The notes beneath the pieces are model-generated. The model was not told the origin of the DNA, searched no databases, and was given only the letters and a program-made list of their open reading frames with translations. The position numbers and the translations under genes are program-made. 26,459 bases of DNA, from the NCBI GenBank assembly GCA_024654415.1, contig JANLHQ010000071.1, positions 1 to 26,459 of the forward strand. The letters run 5' to 3'. The DNA is from Candidatus Azambacteria bacterium (GTDB taxonomy: Bacteria > Patescibacteriota > Minisyncoccia > GWC2-36-17 > WO2-46-25). Of this stretch, positions 13,202 to 20,789 are shown piece by piece; positions within the stretch are counted from its first letter, which is position 1; each line of letters opens with the position of its first letter.

Positions 13202-13900
13202 ATGAATATCGGCGGATGGCAAAAACTAAGCCTCGTGGATTTTCCAGGGAAAATCGCAACCATTGTTTTTACCAACGGTTGCGTTTTTCGTTGTAGCTTC
13301 TGCTACAATCCTGACCTCGTTGTTGGCCCATTTCCCGAGCGTATTCTTGAAGATGAATTCTTTGCATACCTTGAAAAAAGGAGGGGCAAGATCGAGGGCG
13401 TTGTTATTACCGGAGGAGAACCAACCGTACAAGCAGATCTTGTTAATTTTATGCGCAAAATACATGCCATGGGGTTTGCAATAAAGCTTGATACATGTGG
13501 ATATCTTTCTGACCGCGTTAAGGAGGCGCTTGCGAGCGGTGTGGTAGATTATGTTGCAATGGATATTAAGGCGCCGCTTGAAAAATATTCACTGATTACC
13601 AACATACCTGTAGAAACCAATCGCATCCTTGAAAGCATTCGTCTTATTATTGATTCAGGCATCCCCCATGAATTCCGCTCTACGTTAGTAGAAGGCATCC
13701 ACGAACCAGCAGATATTTTAAAAATGGCGCAACTTATCACAGGTGCTGATGCATACTACCTCCAGCGCTTTCGTCCAGCAGAAAAACTTATTAACGCCTC
13801 ATTCAAAGAAAAAGCAGCGCCCTCTGAGGCACTGCTTAAAGATCTCGCTGTGCAATGCATGAAATATGTAAAAAAGTGCGAACTCCGCGCAGCGGCATAA
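13202..13900 (+). CDS. nrdG: Anaerobic ribonucleotide reductase activating protein (radical SAM)
   Basis: A 232-aa radical SAM enzyme. GCVFRCSFCYN supplies the CxxxCxxC [4Fe-4S] motif (C27, C31, C34), and GGEP (71-74) is the SAM-binding motif. The early residues GGWQKLSLVDFPGKIATIVFT are typical of the longer NrdG-like activases that accompany archaeal and bacterial NrdD. It abstracts the H atom from the reductase glycine to create the radical. The gene starts 10 nt after the 50-aa glycyl-radical ORF, so activase, substrate domain and reductase body form one operon. A pyruvate-formate-lyase-type activase would look similar, but the neighbours decide for NrdG. Confidence 0.93.
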   Translation: MNIGGWQKLSLVDFPGKIATIVFTNGCVFRCSFCYNPDLVVGPFPERILEDEFFAYLEKRRGKIEGVVITGGEPTVQADLVNFMRKIHAMGFAIKLDTCGYLSDRVKEALASGVVDYVAMDIKAPLEKYSLITNIPVETNRILESIRLIIDSGIPHEFRSTLVEGIHEPADILKMAQLITGADAYYLQRFRPAEKLINASFKEKAAPSEALLKDLAVQCMKYVKKCELRAAA

Positions 13901-13920
13901 ACTATTTTAAATTATATAAT

Positions 13921-14029
13921 AGTCACTATCCGTATTCTTTCTTTAATCCGCTCACGCCCTTTATACATAAGAAAAACATGGAAGGGCTGTACTTCCGTTA
14001 AGATAAAAGAAAGAATACGGATAGTGACT
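13921..14029. repeat. MITE-like element or giant hairpin with perfect 24-bp inverted ends
   Basis: 13921-13944 (AGTCACTATCCG then TATTCTTTCTTT) is repeated perfectly inverted at 14006-14029, enclosing 61 nt. AT-rich flanks on both sides also resemble each other inverted. The inner 61 nt has small inverted repeats but no ORF. It fills the gap between the convergent nrdG and rnhA genes, ending 5 nt from the rnhA stop. It could act as a bidirectional terminator or be a non-autonomous transposon. Confidence 0.8.
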
Positions 14030-14033
14030 TATA

Positions 14034-14453
14034 TTATCGGTCGAGTGCTTCATTCAAGGCCTTATCCGCAAGCGTGTTTTTCTCGCGCGGCACATGGGTA
14101 AATGAGACAGGCCCTAGATCAGTCTTTAGATTCCATATCTCGATAAACAATTCCTGAATGTGTTTTGTAGAAAGCTTATACTGCCCGCTTAGCTGGCGCA
14201 CGAGAAGCTCAGAGTCTGCACGCACTTCAATGGCCATGTGTTTTGCGCGCTCCTTGCCGTAGAGCGCTTTTATTTTTTTGAACGCAAAGATTACCGCTTT
14301 ATATTCAGCTTCGTTATTCGTTCCATCTTCCACGCGCTCCCCATACGTATGCAGGACCTTCTCCGTCGCGCTATCTATCATCACAACCCCAATTGCAGAA
14401 GGTCCGGGGTTTCCTCGCGAGCCGCCATCAGTATATACAATAAGCTTACTCAT
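14034..14453 (-). CDS. rnhA: Ribonuclease HI
   Basis: A 139-aa enzyme that cuts RNA in RNA:DNA hybrids. The metal-binding residues are D9 (YTDGGSRGNPGPSA), E48 (NNEAEYKA), D80 (RADSELLVRQL) and D130 (NTLADKALN), with HVPRE just before the last. The start MSKLIVYTDGG is chosen because its ATG overlaps the recJ stop (ATGA) and fits the family. An in-frame ATG 54 nt upstream would add 18 residues read from recJ sequence. It is the last gene of the minus-strand operon pgk-pilT-recJ-rnhA. With RecJ it plausibly serves removal of RNA primers and gap processing. Confidence 0.93.
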   Translation of the reverse strand: MSKLIVYTDGGSRGNPGPSAIGVVMIDSATEKVLHTYGERVEDGTNNEAEYKAVIFAFKKIKALYGKERAKHMAIEVRADSELLVRQLSGQYKLSTKHIQELFIEIWNLKTDLGPVSFTHVPREKNTLADKALNEALDR

Positions 14454-16321
14454 AATGATTTTCGAATATCCTTTAATTTTAATTGTAGCTCTTTCGTGCC
14501 ATTCCATTCGTTCGCATCAAGCTCAAATACCACATCCACACATGCTCCAATATCGCATATCTGCATATGTGCTGAAAGCCCAAACCCGATACAGTTAAAA
14601 AACTTTACCGTGCCATCCTCATTTGTAGCTTTGAGCATCATCTTCAAATGACCCTCTTTCTCCCCCACCAATCGCACCGACGCAACCATTGCGTTTCGTA
14701 AAAGTAGTGTCGGTTTTTTATTTCCCTGTCCATACGGTTCAAAGCGCGCAAGGAGGTCACAAAGCTCCCACGTTACTTCATGCGATGCAACCTCCGCCTC
14801 AACAAGAAGCGATGGTGCGGGGATTTTTTCAGGAAGCACGCGCTCCCCTTCTTCATGTAAAAGCGCAGAAAACTTCTCCATATCTTTCTCCGCAACCGCA
14901 AACCCTCCCGCAACCGCATGTCCTCCAAATTCAATTAATATATCTCCTCCTTTATCATTACATGCGCGCATGACTTCCACCACATTAAATCCCTCAATGC
15001 CGCGACACGATCCCTTAAGACTCCCCTTTGCCATCCCATAGATGAATGACGGTACACCATATTTATCTGTAAGTCGCCCCGCCGCAAGCCCCACTACCCC
15101 AACCGCCCACTCCTCCTTACCAAGCACAATAATGCGAGGCTGTTTTCCTGATGCTTGTATTTCTACCTCAATCATTTTTTCTGCTTCTTTTAATATCTGG
15201 TCTATCGTTTTCCGCCTACTCGTATTAAGCTCTTCCACTCGCTCTGCAAATCGTTGCGCCTTTTCTTCATCTTCAGTAATAAGAAGCTCAAACGATACTG
15301 TCGCATGATCCATGCGTGACGTGGCATTAATACGTGGCGCAATCATAAACGCAATGGTTTCTGCGGTAACCGCCTCCGCAGGCAAGGGAAACGTCATGTG
15401 CTCAAACGCACGAGAAGGCCTCAAGCACAACAATGTTCGTAAACCAACGCGTTGGGTCTTGCGTATTACAATAAGGCCGTATTTCACGAATGTGCGGCTC
15501 TCACCCACAAGCGGCACCATATCAGCGACCGACGCAATAGCAACCATATCAAGAAGCCACTTCTCCCACCCCTCCGGTATTTCAAGCTGTTTTGCCTTTT
15601 CTGATTGTAGGAGCGCGCACGCGACTTTGAATGTCACCCCTGCGGCACATAATGTTTTAAACGGATATGTTTCTCCTTCGCGCTTTGGGTCGATGATCGC
15701 ATACGCCGCAGGAGGAATCGGAGGCACAAGATGATGATCAACAATAATCACGTCGCGACCATGCGCGTTCAAATAATCAACCTCCTTCACATCCGTAACA
15801 CCACAGTCCACCGTGATCACGAGGCCAATGCGCGCATCAGCAATAATTTCTGCAAGCGCCTTTTCCTGCAGACCATACCCTTCTTTGAAGCGATCTGGTA
15901 TATACACCTCCACTTCTGCGCCTAATTTTTTAAGCGTCGTGGAAAGGATCACTGAACTGCAAATTCCATCAGCATCATAGTCGCCATATACAAGAATCTT
16001 TTGTTTCTTTTCAATTGCCTCCCAAATTCTTCCGACCGCTTTTTCCATATCTAAAAAAAGGTAGGGGTCATGCACATCAGCGCTATACTCCGCATCAAAG
16101 AATTCATCGATCTCGCGCTGAGTCTTCAGCCCGCGATTATGAAAAAGCTGTAATATCGTGCGTAACTGCTCGGGGAATTGCAATACAAAATCCTCGGATA
16201 TTTTTTCCGAGAGCTTCCACCTTTTTCCCTCTCCATTCTCCGTGGAACACACGATCATCGAGTCATTCTCAGTGGTTGATGATAGTGGGGTTATGTCCGA
16301 TGCAGTAGTTCCCTTTTTCAT
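14450..16321 (-). CDS. recJ: Single-stranded-DNA-specific exonuclease RecJ
   Basis: A 623-aa DHH-family 5'-3' exonuclease. The DHH core shows DYDADG (114-119), VDCG (171-174) and VDHH (194-197). The DHHA1 nucleic-acid-binding domain carries GGHAVAGGFAV, and a C-terminal OB-type fold follows (ARFEPYGQGNKKP onwards). The first 20 or so residues are poorly conserved in character, so translation might begin at M22. M1, however, has AAGGA about 5-7 nt upstream, so I keep it. RecJ acts in RecFOR recombination, mismatch repair and base-excision repair. It starts 17 nt after pilT and overlaps rnhA by 4 nt. Confidence 0.95.
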   Translation of the reverse strand: MKKGTTASDITPLSSTTENDSMIVCSTENGEGKRWKLSEKISEDFVLQFPEQLRTILQLFHNRGLKTQREIDEFFDAEYSADVHDPYLFLDMEKAVGRIWEAIEKKQKILVYGDYDADGICSSVILSTTLKKLGAEVEVYIPDRFKEGYGLQEKALAEIIADARIGLVITVDCGVTDVKEVDYLNAHGRDVIIVDHHLVPPIPPAAYAIIDPKREGETYPFKTLCAAGVTFKVACALLQSEKAKQLEIPEGWEKWLLDMVAIASVADMVPLVGESRTFVKYGLIVIRKTQRVGLRTLLCLRPSRAFEHMTFPLPAEAVTAETIAFMIAPRINATSRMDHATVSFELLITEDEEKAQRFAERVEELNTSRRKTIDQILKEAEKMIEVEIQASGKQPRIIVLGKEEWAVGVVGLAAGRLTDKYGVPSFIYGMAKGSLKGSCRGIEGFNVVEVMRACNDKGGDILIEFGGHAVAGGFAVAEKDMEKFSALLHEEGERVLPEKIPAPSLLVEAEVASHEVTWELCDLLARFEPYGQGNKKPTLLLRNAMVASVRLVGEKEGHLKMMLKATNEDGTVKFFNCIGFGLSAHMQICDIGACVDVVFELDANEWNGTKELQLKLKDIRKSL

Positions 16322-16338
16322 TCGTATCCTTATTACTA

Positions 16339-17346
16339 TTAAAGAATGAGTCCCTTTGCTCGAAGGTCTGTTTTTGACTGCTCCATAGTGGTCATGCCAT
16401 CCTTCGCTCCGATCTGCATAGCAGAAAAAATGCTTGCGAGGCGATTTTCACGGATAAGATTCGATACTGCCGGAGTGTTGATCATAATTTCCCATGCCGC
16501 AACACGCGAGCCACCGCCTTTTCGTGGGAGAAGCTCTCGAGACACTGCCGCTACAAGAATATTTGAGAGCTGATTTAAGATTTGCTGCATTTGATTAGGA
16601 GGAAAAATATTCATAATGCGTTCAATCGCTTCCACTGTCGACGCGCTATGAATAGTACCGAACACGAGATGCCCTGTTTCTGCAGCAGAAAGCGCCGTAG
16701 ATATGGTTTCGAGGTCGCGCATCTCTCCGACCATAATGATATCGGGATCTTGCCGGAATGCCGCACGGAGTGCATCAGCAAATGAATGGCTATCGAGCCC
16801 AATCTGCCGCTGTTCAATGACGGCAAGTTTGCGGGGATATACAAATTCGATCGGGTCTTCAATCGTAATGACATGCACTCGCCTTTCCTGATTGATCATA
16901 TTAATAATCGATGCAATCACCGATGATTTTCCTGACGCAGTAGATCCCGTCAACAAGACTAGCCCCTTTTTCAGCTGGGTAAATTTGGAAATAGTAGGAT
17001 GAAAATTCAAAAATTGCGGCGTAGGAATTTGGCTTGATACCACGCGGATCGACAGCGCAAACATGCCTTGTTGAAGATGGATATTTGTTCGAAACCGGTT
17101 TCCCTCGAACGAATAAATAATATCGAGCTCTTTTCCCTGTGCGACACGTTCACGGGCTTCATCCGTGGGAATAATGGAGAACACGAACTCCGCGAGTCCT
17201 TGCGCGTCTACATCTTCATTGGCAAGCGCCTCAAGATTCCCTTCCACCTTCCCCACTGGCGGCTGACCGGCAATAAGATGAATATCGGATGCTTTTTTTG
17301 CAATCGCGACCCTTAGATAATTGTGAAACACATCAAGTACTTCCAT
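16339..17346 (-). CDS. pilT: Type IV pilus retraction ATPase PilT
   Basis: A 335-aa hexameric secretion-type ATPase. The N-terminal PAS-like domain starts with KKASDIHLIAGQPP. Walker A is GSTASGKSS (134-142), a variant of the usual GPTGSGKST. The Asp box ITIEDPIEFVY, the His box TGHLVFGTIHS and a Walker B-region GEMRD (207-211) are present. The C-terminal NLIREN matches the AIRNLIRE motif diagnostic of PilT over PilB. PilT powers pilus retraction, twitching motility and DNA uptake. No other pilus gene is in the window; here it is between pgk (5 nt upstream) and recJ. CPR genomes commonly carry type IV pili, thought to help attachment to host cells. Confidence 0.94.
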   Translation of the reverse strand: MEVLDVFHNYLRVAIAKKASDIHLIAGQPPVGKVEGNLEALANEDVDAQGLAEFVFSIIPTDEARERVAQGKELDIIYSFEGNRFRTNIHLQQGMFALSIRVVSSQIPTPQFLNFHPTISKFTQLKKGLVLLTGSTASGKSSVIASIINMINQERRVHVITIEDPIEFVYPRKLAVIEQRQIGLDSHSFADALRAAFRQDPDIIMVGEMRDLETISTALSAAETGHLVFGTIHSASTVEAIERIMNIFPPNQMQQILNQLSNILVAAVSRELLPRKGGGSRVAAWEIMINTPAVSNLIRENRLASIFSAMQIGAKDGMTTMEQSKTDLRAKGLIL

Positions 17347-17351
17347 ATGTT

Positions 17352-18539
17352 TTATTTTTTACGTTGTAATGCTTCTATTCCTGGCATCGGCTCGCCTGCA
17401 AGAAATTCAAGCATCGCGCCTCCACCTGTGGAAATAAAATCTATTTTTTTAGAAAGACCAAGCTTATCAATACTTGCGGCCGAATCTCCGCCCCCTACAA
17501 TAGTAAATGCCTTGCTCTTTGCGACTGTTCGCGCGAATTCCTCGGTTCCTGCCGCAAACGGCGCAAGCTCGGAAAGCCCCAGTGGTCCGTTCCAGATGAT
17601 CATGCGCGCATTCGCGACAATATGATCAAACAGCGCCGACGTGTCCGGTCCAATATCTAAAATGAATTCATTCTCGGCAACCCTTCCAACTCCTACAGTC
17701 TTAGAAATAGCATCAACAGAAATTTTCTTTGCCACCACCACATCAACGGGTAAATGAATTTTTGTAGACATCCAGTTCACTTTTTTAAGCTTTTCAACTA
17801 TCTCACTATTGAGCTTTGATTTACCCACTGCAATCCCTTGTGCTTGTAAAACATGATTAGCGATCATCCCGCCAAGCAAGATATTGTCTGCTTTATCAAA
17901 AAAGCGCTCGATAAGCTTTATCTTTGTTTCGATCTTTGCGCCACCCATCGCTAATACCAATGGCGCCTTCGGCCTCATATACGCCCGATGCAGCACCGCG
18001 ACTTCCTTGGCAAGCAATAACCCCGCATACGACGGAAGGAAGCGTGTGATCATCTCAATCGAAGCATGTGCGCGATGCGATACTGAAAACGCTTCGTTTA
18101 CATAGATATCGCCAAGCGATGCAAGTCCTCGGGCAAATTCTTCGTCGTTCTGCTCTTCTCCTTTGTGAAACCGCACATTCTCAAGCATTACGATCTCCCC
18201 CGGCTTCATCTTTGCCACTACCGCATGGGGAAGGGGGCCGATACTTTCAGACACAAAATGCACAGGACGCTTGATATCCTTTGCAAGCCGGCGAGCAAGC
18301 TTCCTCACGCTAAAAGCAGCCCGAGCTTTCGTATTTGTTGTTCCGGCAGGAGGTCTCCCAAAGTGGGTAATAAGGATGATTTTTGCCTTTTTACGGACGA
18401 GCAATCGCAGCGTGGGAATGGCTTTTTTTATTCTAAAATCATCTTCAATCATTCCATCTTCCATTGCCACGTTGAAATCAACCCGTACCAGTACCCGCTT
18501 GCCTTTTACATTAATTTTGTCAATCGTTCTTAGCCTCAT
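17352..18539 (-). CDS. pgk: Phosphoglycerate kinase
   Basis: A 395-aa glycolytic enzyme making ATP from 1,3-bisphosphoglycerate. VLVRVDFNVAMEDG (near residue 16), the ITHFGRP substrate motif, ENVRFHKGEE, LAMGGAKIETKI, GGMIANHVL, WNGPLGLSE and the ATP-loop FTIVGGGDSAASIDK with STGGGAMLEFLAG all match. I place the start at the second ATG (MRLRTIDKINVKGKRV), as in the family. The ATG 15 nt upstream overlaps an extended -10 (TGCTATGAT). The mRNA would then begin within a few bases of the start codon. First gene of pgk-pilT-recJ-rnhA; tpiA is in the window but in a separate unit. Confidence 0.96.
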   Translation of the reverse strand: MRLRTIDKINVKGKRVLVRVDFNVAMEDGMIEDDFRIKKAIPTLRLLVRKKAKIILITHFGRPPAGTTNTKARAAFSVRKLARRLAKDIKRPVHFVSESIGPLPHAVVAKMKPGEIVMLENVRFHKGEEQNDEEFARGLASLGDIYVNEAFSVSHRAHASIEMITRFLPSYAGLLLAKEVAVLHRAYMRPKAPLVLAMGGAKIETKIKLIERFFDKADNILLGGMIANHVLQAQGIAVGKSKLNSEIVEKLKKVNWMSTKIHLPVDVVVAKKISVDAISKTVGVGRVAENEFILDIGPDTSALFDHIVANARMIIWNGPLGLSELAPFAAGTEEFARTVAKSKAFTIVGGGDSAASIDKLGLSKKIDFISTGGGAMLEFLAGEPMPGIEALQRKK

Positions 18540-18549
18540 AATTGTTTCT

Positions 18550-18578
18550 ATCATAGCATAAAAAGTGGCGCCTCAAAA
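18550..18578 (-). promoter_or_regulatory. Extended -10 promoter of pgk
   Basis: Minus-strand TGCTATGAT provides an extended -10 (TATGAT at 18550-18555), with a weak -35 TTTTGA (18573-18578) 17 nt upstream. The predicted start is about 4 nt before the preferred pgk ATG at 18539. Confidence 0.6.
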
Positions 18579-18606
18579 CTCCCCATGAGCTCTGTTGGCG
18601 GGGAGT
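18578..18606. promoter_or_regulatory. Inverted repeat between divergent pgk and ndh promoters (possible operator)
   Basis: ACTCCCC (18578-18584) and GGGGAGT (18600-18606) are a perfect 7-bp inverted repeat with a 15-nt centre. It spans the space between the two -35 regions of the divergent pgk and ndh promoters, the expected position for a shared regulator site. No regulator is known. Confidence 0.4.
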
Positions 18607-18624
18607 AGTACCCCATGGTAGAAT
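18595..18624 (+). promoter_or_regulatory. Extended -10 promoter of ndh
   Basis: TGGTAGAAT gives an extended -10 (TAGAAT at 18619-18624), with TTGGCG (18595-18600) 18 nt upstream. The start would fall at about 18631, so the ATG at 18633 would be essentially leaderless. Confidence 0.6.
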
Positions 18625-18632
18625 ACGGCATT

Positions 18633-19973
18633 ATGGCTATTCAAAGCATTACACAAAAAAAGAACATTATCATTCTCGGGGCGGGGTTTGGTGGGAGCGC
18701 ATGTGCGCGCACACTTGAAGATATACGACGGGCACACCCCACTTCCTTTCAGGATTTTAATATTGTCCTTATAGATAAAAAAAACTACTACCTTTATACG
18801 CCCGCCTTGTATGAAATTGCTACTACCGCTGCAGATGATGCGACTCCCTTGGCGCTTAAAAGAGCCGTTGGGATCCCTCTTGAAGATATTGTTGCTCACA
18901 CGTCAATAAAATTTGTTCAAGGAAATGTCACGCACGTTGATCTCACCAGTAAAAATATATCTCTCGAAGATGGAACAACCATACCCTATGAATATCTGGT
19001 ATATGCTATTGGGTCGGAGCCAACATATTTTGGGATTCCTGGAGTGAAAGAGCACGCTATCTCGCTCAAATGGCTTGAAGATGCGATCCGCATTAGGGCA
19101 GAGGTAAAAAGAAAATATGATACAAAGCTTTCGGGAGAAAAACTTACCGTTGTTATCGGTGGTGCTGGACCTGCGGGCATTGAGGTTGCAGCTGAACTCG
19201 TTGGGTATATTGCCAAGCTCAACCAAAAAACAAGGAAAACCATTCTCTACTCCCCCACTATTATTGATGGAGGAGCACGCGTACTCCCTGGGTTTGATGA
19301 TTTCACGGTAAAAAAGGCAACTGCGCGGCTTATATCACTTGGCGTAACTATCAAGTGCGGGTTTGTGATTACGCGCGCAGATGAAAAAGCGGTATATACA
19401 AAATCAGCACCACCAGCCCCATCAACTGCAGCAACCCCACCACAGGAACACGTACCAGTCGAAGAAGTGCTTCCCTATGATCTTTTCATTTGGGGAGGAG
19501 GTGTCCAGGCGTCATCCATCCCTTCAGGAGACTGTCTTGCAAAAGAAAAACGTGGAAGGATAGAGACTAATCAATGCCTTACCTGTGCTGCTACCGGAGA
19601 AAATCTTGAAATAACAAAGAACGCTTTCGCTATCGGCGATGTTGCATGCTTTATCGATGGAAAAACAAAACGCGCAATGCCAGGCACAGCGCAAGTAGCA
19701 GTAGCAGAGGCAAAAGCAGTTGCATATAATATTCACCAATCTATTGAAGGAAAACCACAAGCTCCCTTTGTACCAAAATCATCCTACCTTTTTGTTATTC
19801 CTGTTGGAGGGAAATATGCGATTGCAAAAATAGGTCCGCTCCGCTTCAGCGGATTTTCAGGGTGGGTCTTTGCACAGCTTGTTGAGCTCTATTACTTTTA
19901 CTCAGTTACCCGCAATCCTGCAATCATCCGCCGCTGGTGGCGCGACATAAAAATCTTCACCCGCAACGATTAG
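18633..19973 (+). CDS. ndh: Type II NADH:quinone oxidoreductase (NDH-2)-like flavoprotein
   Basis: A 446-aa FAD enzyme from MAIQSITQKKNIIILGAG; an in-frame ATG at 18615 overlaps the promoter -10. The FAD Rossmann motif is GAGFGGSACARTLE and the NADH motif is VVIGGAGPAGIEVAAEL. FAIGDVACF binds FAD near the C-terminus, followed by MPGTAQVAVAEAKAVAYNI. The last 70 or so residues (GFSGWVFAQLVELYYFYSV, then RRWWRDIKIF) match the amphipathic membrane-binding tail of NDH-2. It would oxidise NADH at the inner membrane face without pumping protons, passing electrons to a quinone or other acceptor. A Pro/Ala-rich insertion (about residues 257-275) interrupts the NADH-domain region. No other respiratory gene is nearby, so the acceptor is unknown. 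Confidence 0.88.
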   Translation: MAIQSITQKKNIIILGAGFGGSACARTLEDIRRAHPTSFQDFNIVLIDKKNYYLYTPALYEIATTAADDATPLALKRAVGIPLEDIVAHTSIKFVQGNVTHVDLTSKNISLEDGTTIPYEYLVYAIGSEPTYFGIPGVKEHAISLKWLEDAIRIRAEVKRKYDTKLSGEKLTVVIGGAGPAGIEVAAELVGYIAKLNQKTRKTILYSPTIIDGGARVLPGFDDFTVKKATARLISLGVTIKCGFVITRADEKAVYTKSAPPAPSTAATPPQEHVPVEEVLPYDLFIWGGGVQASSIPSGDCLAKEKRGRIETNQCLTCAATGENLEITKNAFAIGDVACFIDGKTKRAMPGTAQVAVAEAKAVAYNIHQSIEGKPQAPFVPKSSYLFVIPVGGKYAIAKIGPLRFSGFSGWVFAQLVELYYFYSVTRNPAIIRRWWRDIKIFTRND

Positions 19974-20046
19974 TAAGGTCCACGGCGCAACGCCTCTTTA
20001 ATCCTCTTATTTCGCTACGAAGATTATTACACGGCTACTATGCGCC

Positions 20047-20787
20047 TCACAGAGATGAGAGCATCTTTGTAAACTCTTCTTTATCGGTTGACGCTCTTCC
20101 TACCAACACACCATCTATTCCCTCTTGCAGAATAAAATCACGAATGGTGTGGGAGTCCACTGACCCTCCATATAGGACTTTAAGCATATTTGCCTGTGTA
20201 GCGCCAAACATATCGCCCACAACCTTCCTAATGTAAATTGCCGCAGAAAGCGCATCATCTGGCGTATCCGAAACTCCTGTGCCAATCGCCCATATCGGTT
20301 CATATGCGATTGTGATGCGGGCAAGCGCGCCCTTCGAGATCCCCGCAAGTGCGGCGCGGACCTGCTCTCCTACAAGCTTAGGAACTGCTTTTGCATCTTC
20401 CCGCGCCTGCTCACCAACACATATGATCACGTCAAACCCTTCGGCAAGCGCTATGTCCACTTTTTTGCGTATAATATCGTCGCTCTCTAAAAAATGCTGA
20501 CGCCGCTCAGAATGACCAATAATCACCGTTCTAACACTAAGCCCTTTAAGCATGTCCGCAGTGATTGCCCCCGTATAGGGACCGCTTTCTTTCCAAAAAA
20601 CATCTTGCGCGCCAAGCCGCACCGTTCGCCCCATGCTCTTCTTAACCGCATCAAGAAATACAAATGGGGGGCACAACACCACTGAAATTCCCTTTTTTAT
20701 TTTTATCTGTGCCACTTTTTTCGCAAGACGTTCCGCCTCTTTTACCGTAGCCACATATGCTTTCCAATTTGCGATAATAAGTTTCAT
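20047..20787 (-). CDS. tpiA: Triosephosphate isomerase
   Basis: A 246-aa TIM-barrel enzyme that interconverts dihydroxyacetone phosphate and glyceraldehyde 3-phosphate. Active-site residues are all present: N7 and K9 (ANWKAY), H92 (IGHSERR) and E163 (AYEPIWAIGTG), with the phosphate-binding LYGGSVD and VLVGRAS loops. Length is normal. It lies 2 nt after the GalT-like gene and is the last gene of the block. The convergent ndh ends 73 nt away, and that gap holds only a weak hairpin (GGCG-CAA-CGCC). Confidence 0.96.
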   Translation of the reverse strand: MKLIIANWKAYVATVKEAERLAKKVAQIKIKKGISVVLCPPFVFLDAVKKSMGRTVRLGAQDVFWKESGPYTGAITADMLKGLSVRTVIIGHSERRQHFLESDDIIRKKVDIALAEGFDVIICVGEQAREDAKAVPKLVGEQVRAALAGISKGALARITIAYEPIWAIGTGVSDTPDDALSAAIYIRKVVGDMFGATQANMLKVLYGGSVDSHTIRDFILQEGIDGVLVGRASTDKEEFTKMLSSL

Positions 20788-20789
20788 GC

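Noticed and set aside
19974..20046. Terminator between ndh and tpiA
   Set aside because: Only a 4-bp stem (GGCG/CGCC) with a short mixed T stretch is present, too weak to list as a feature.
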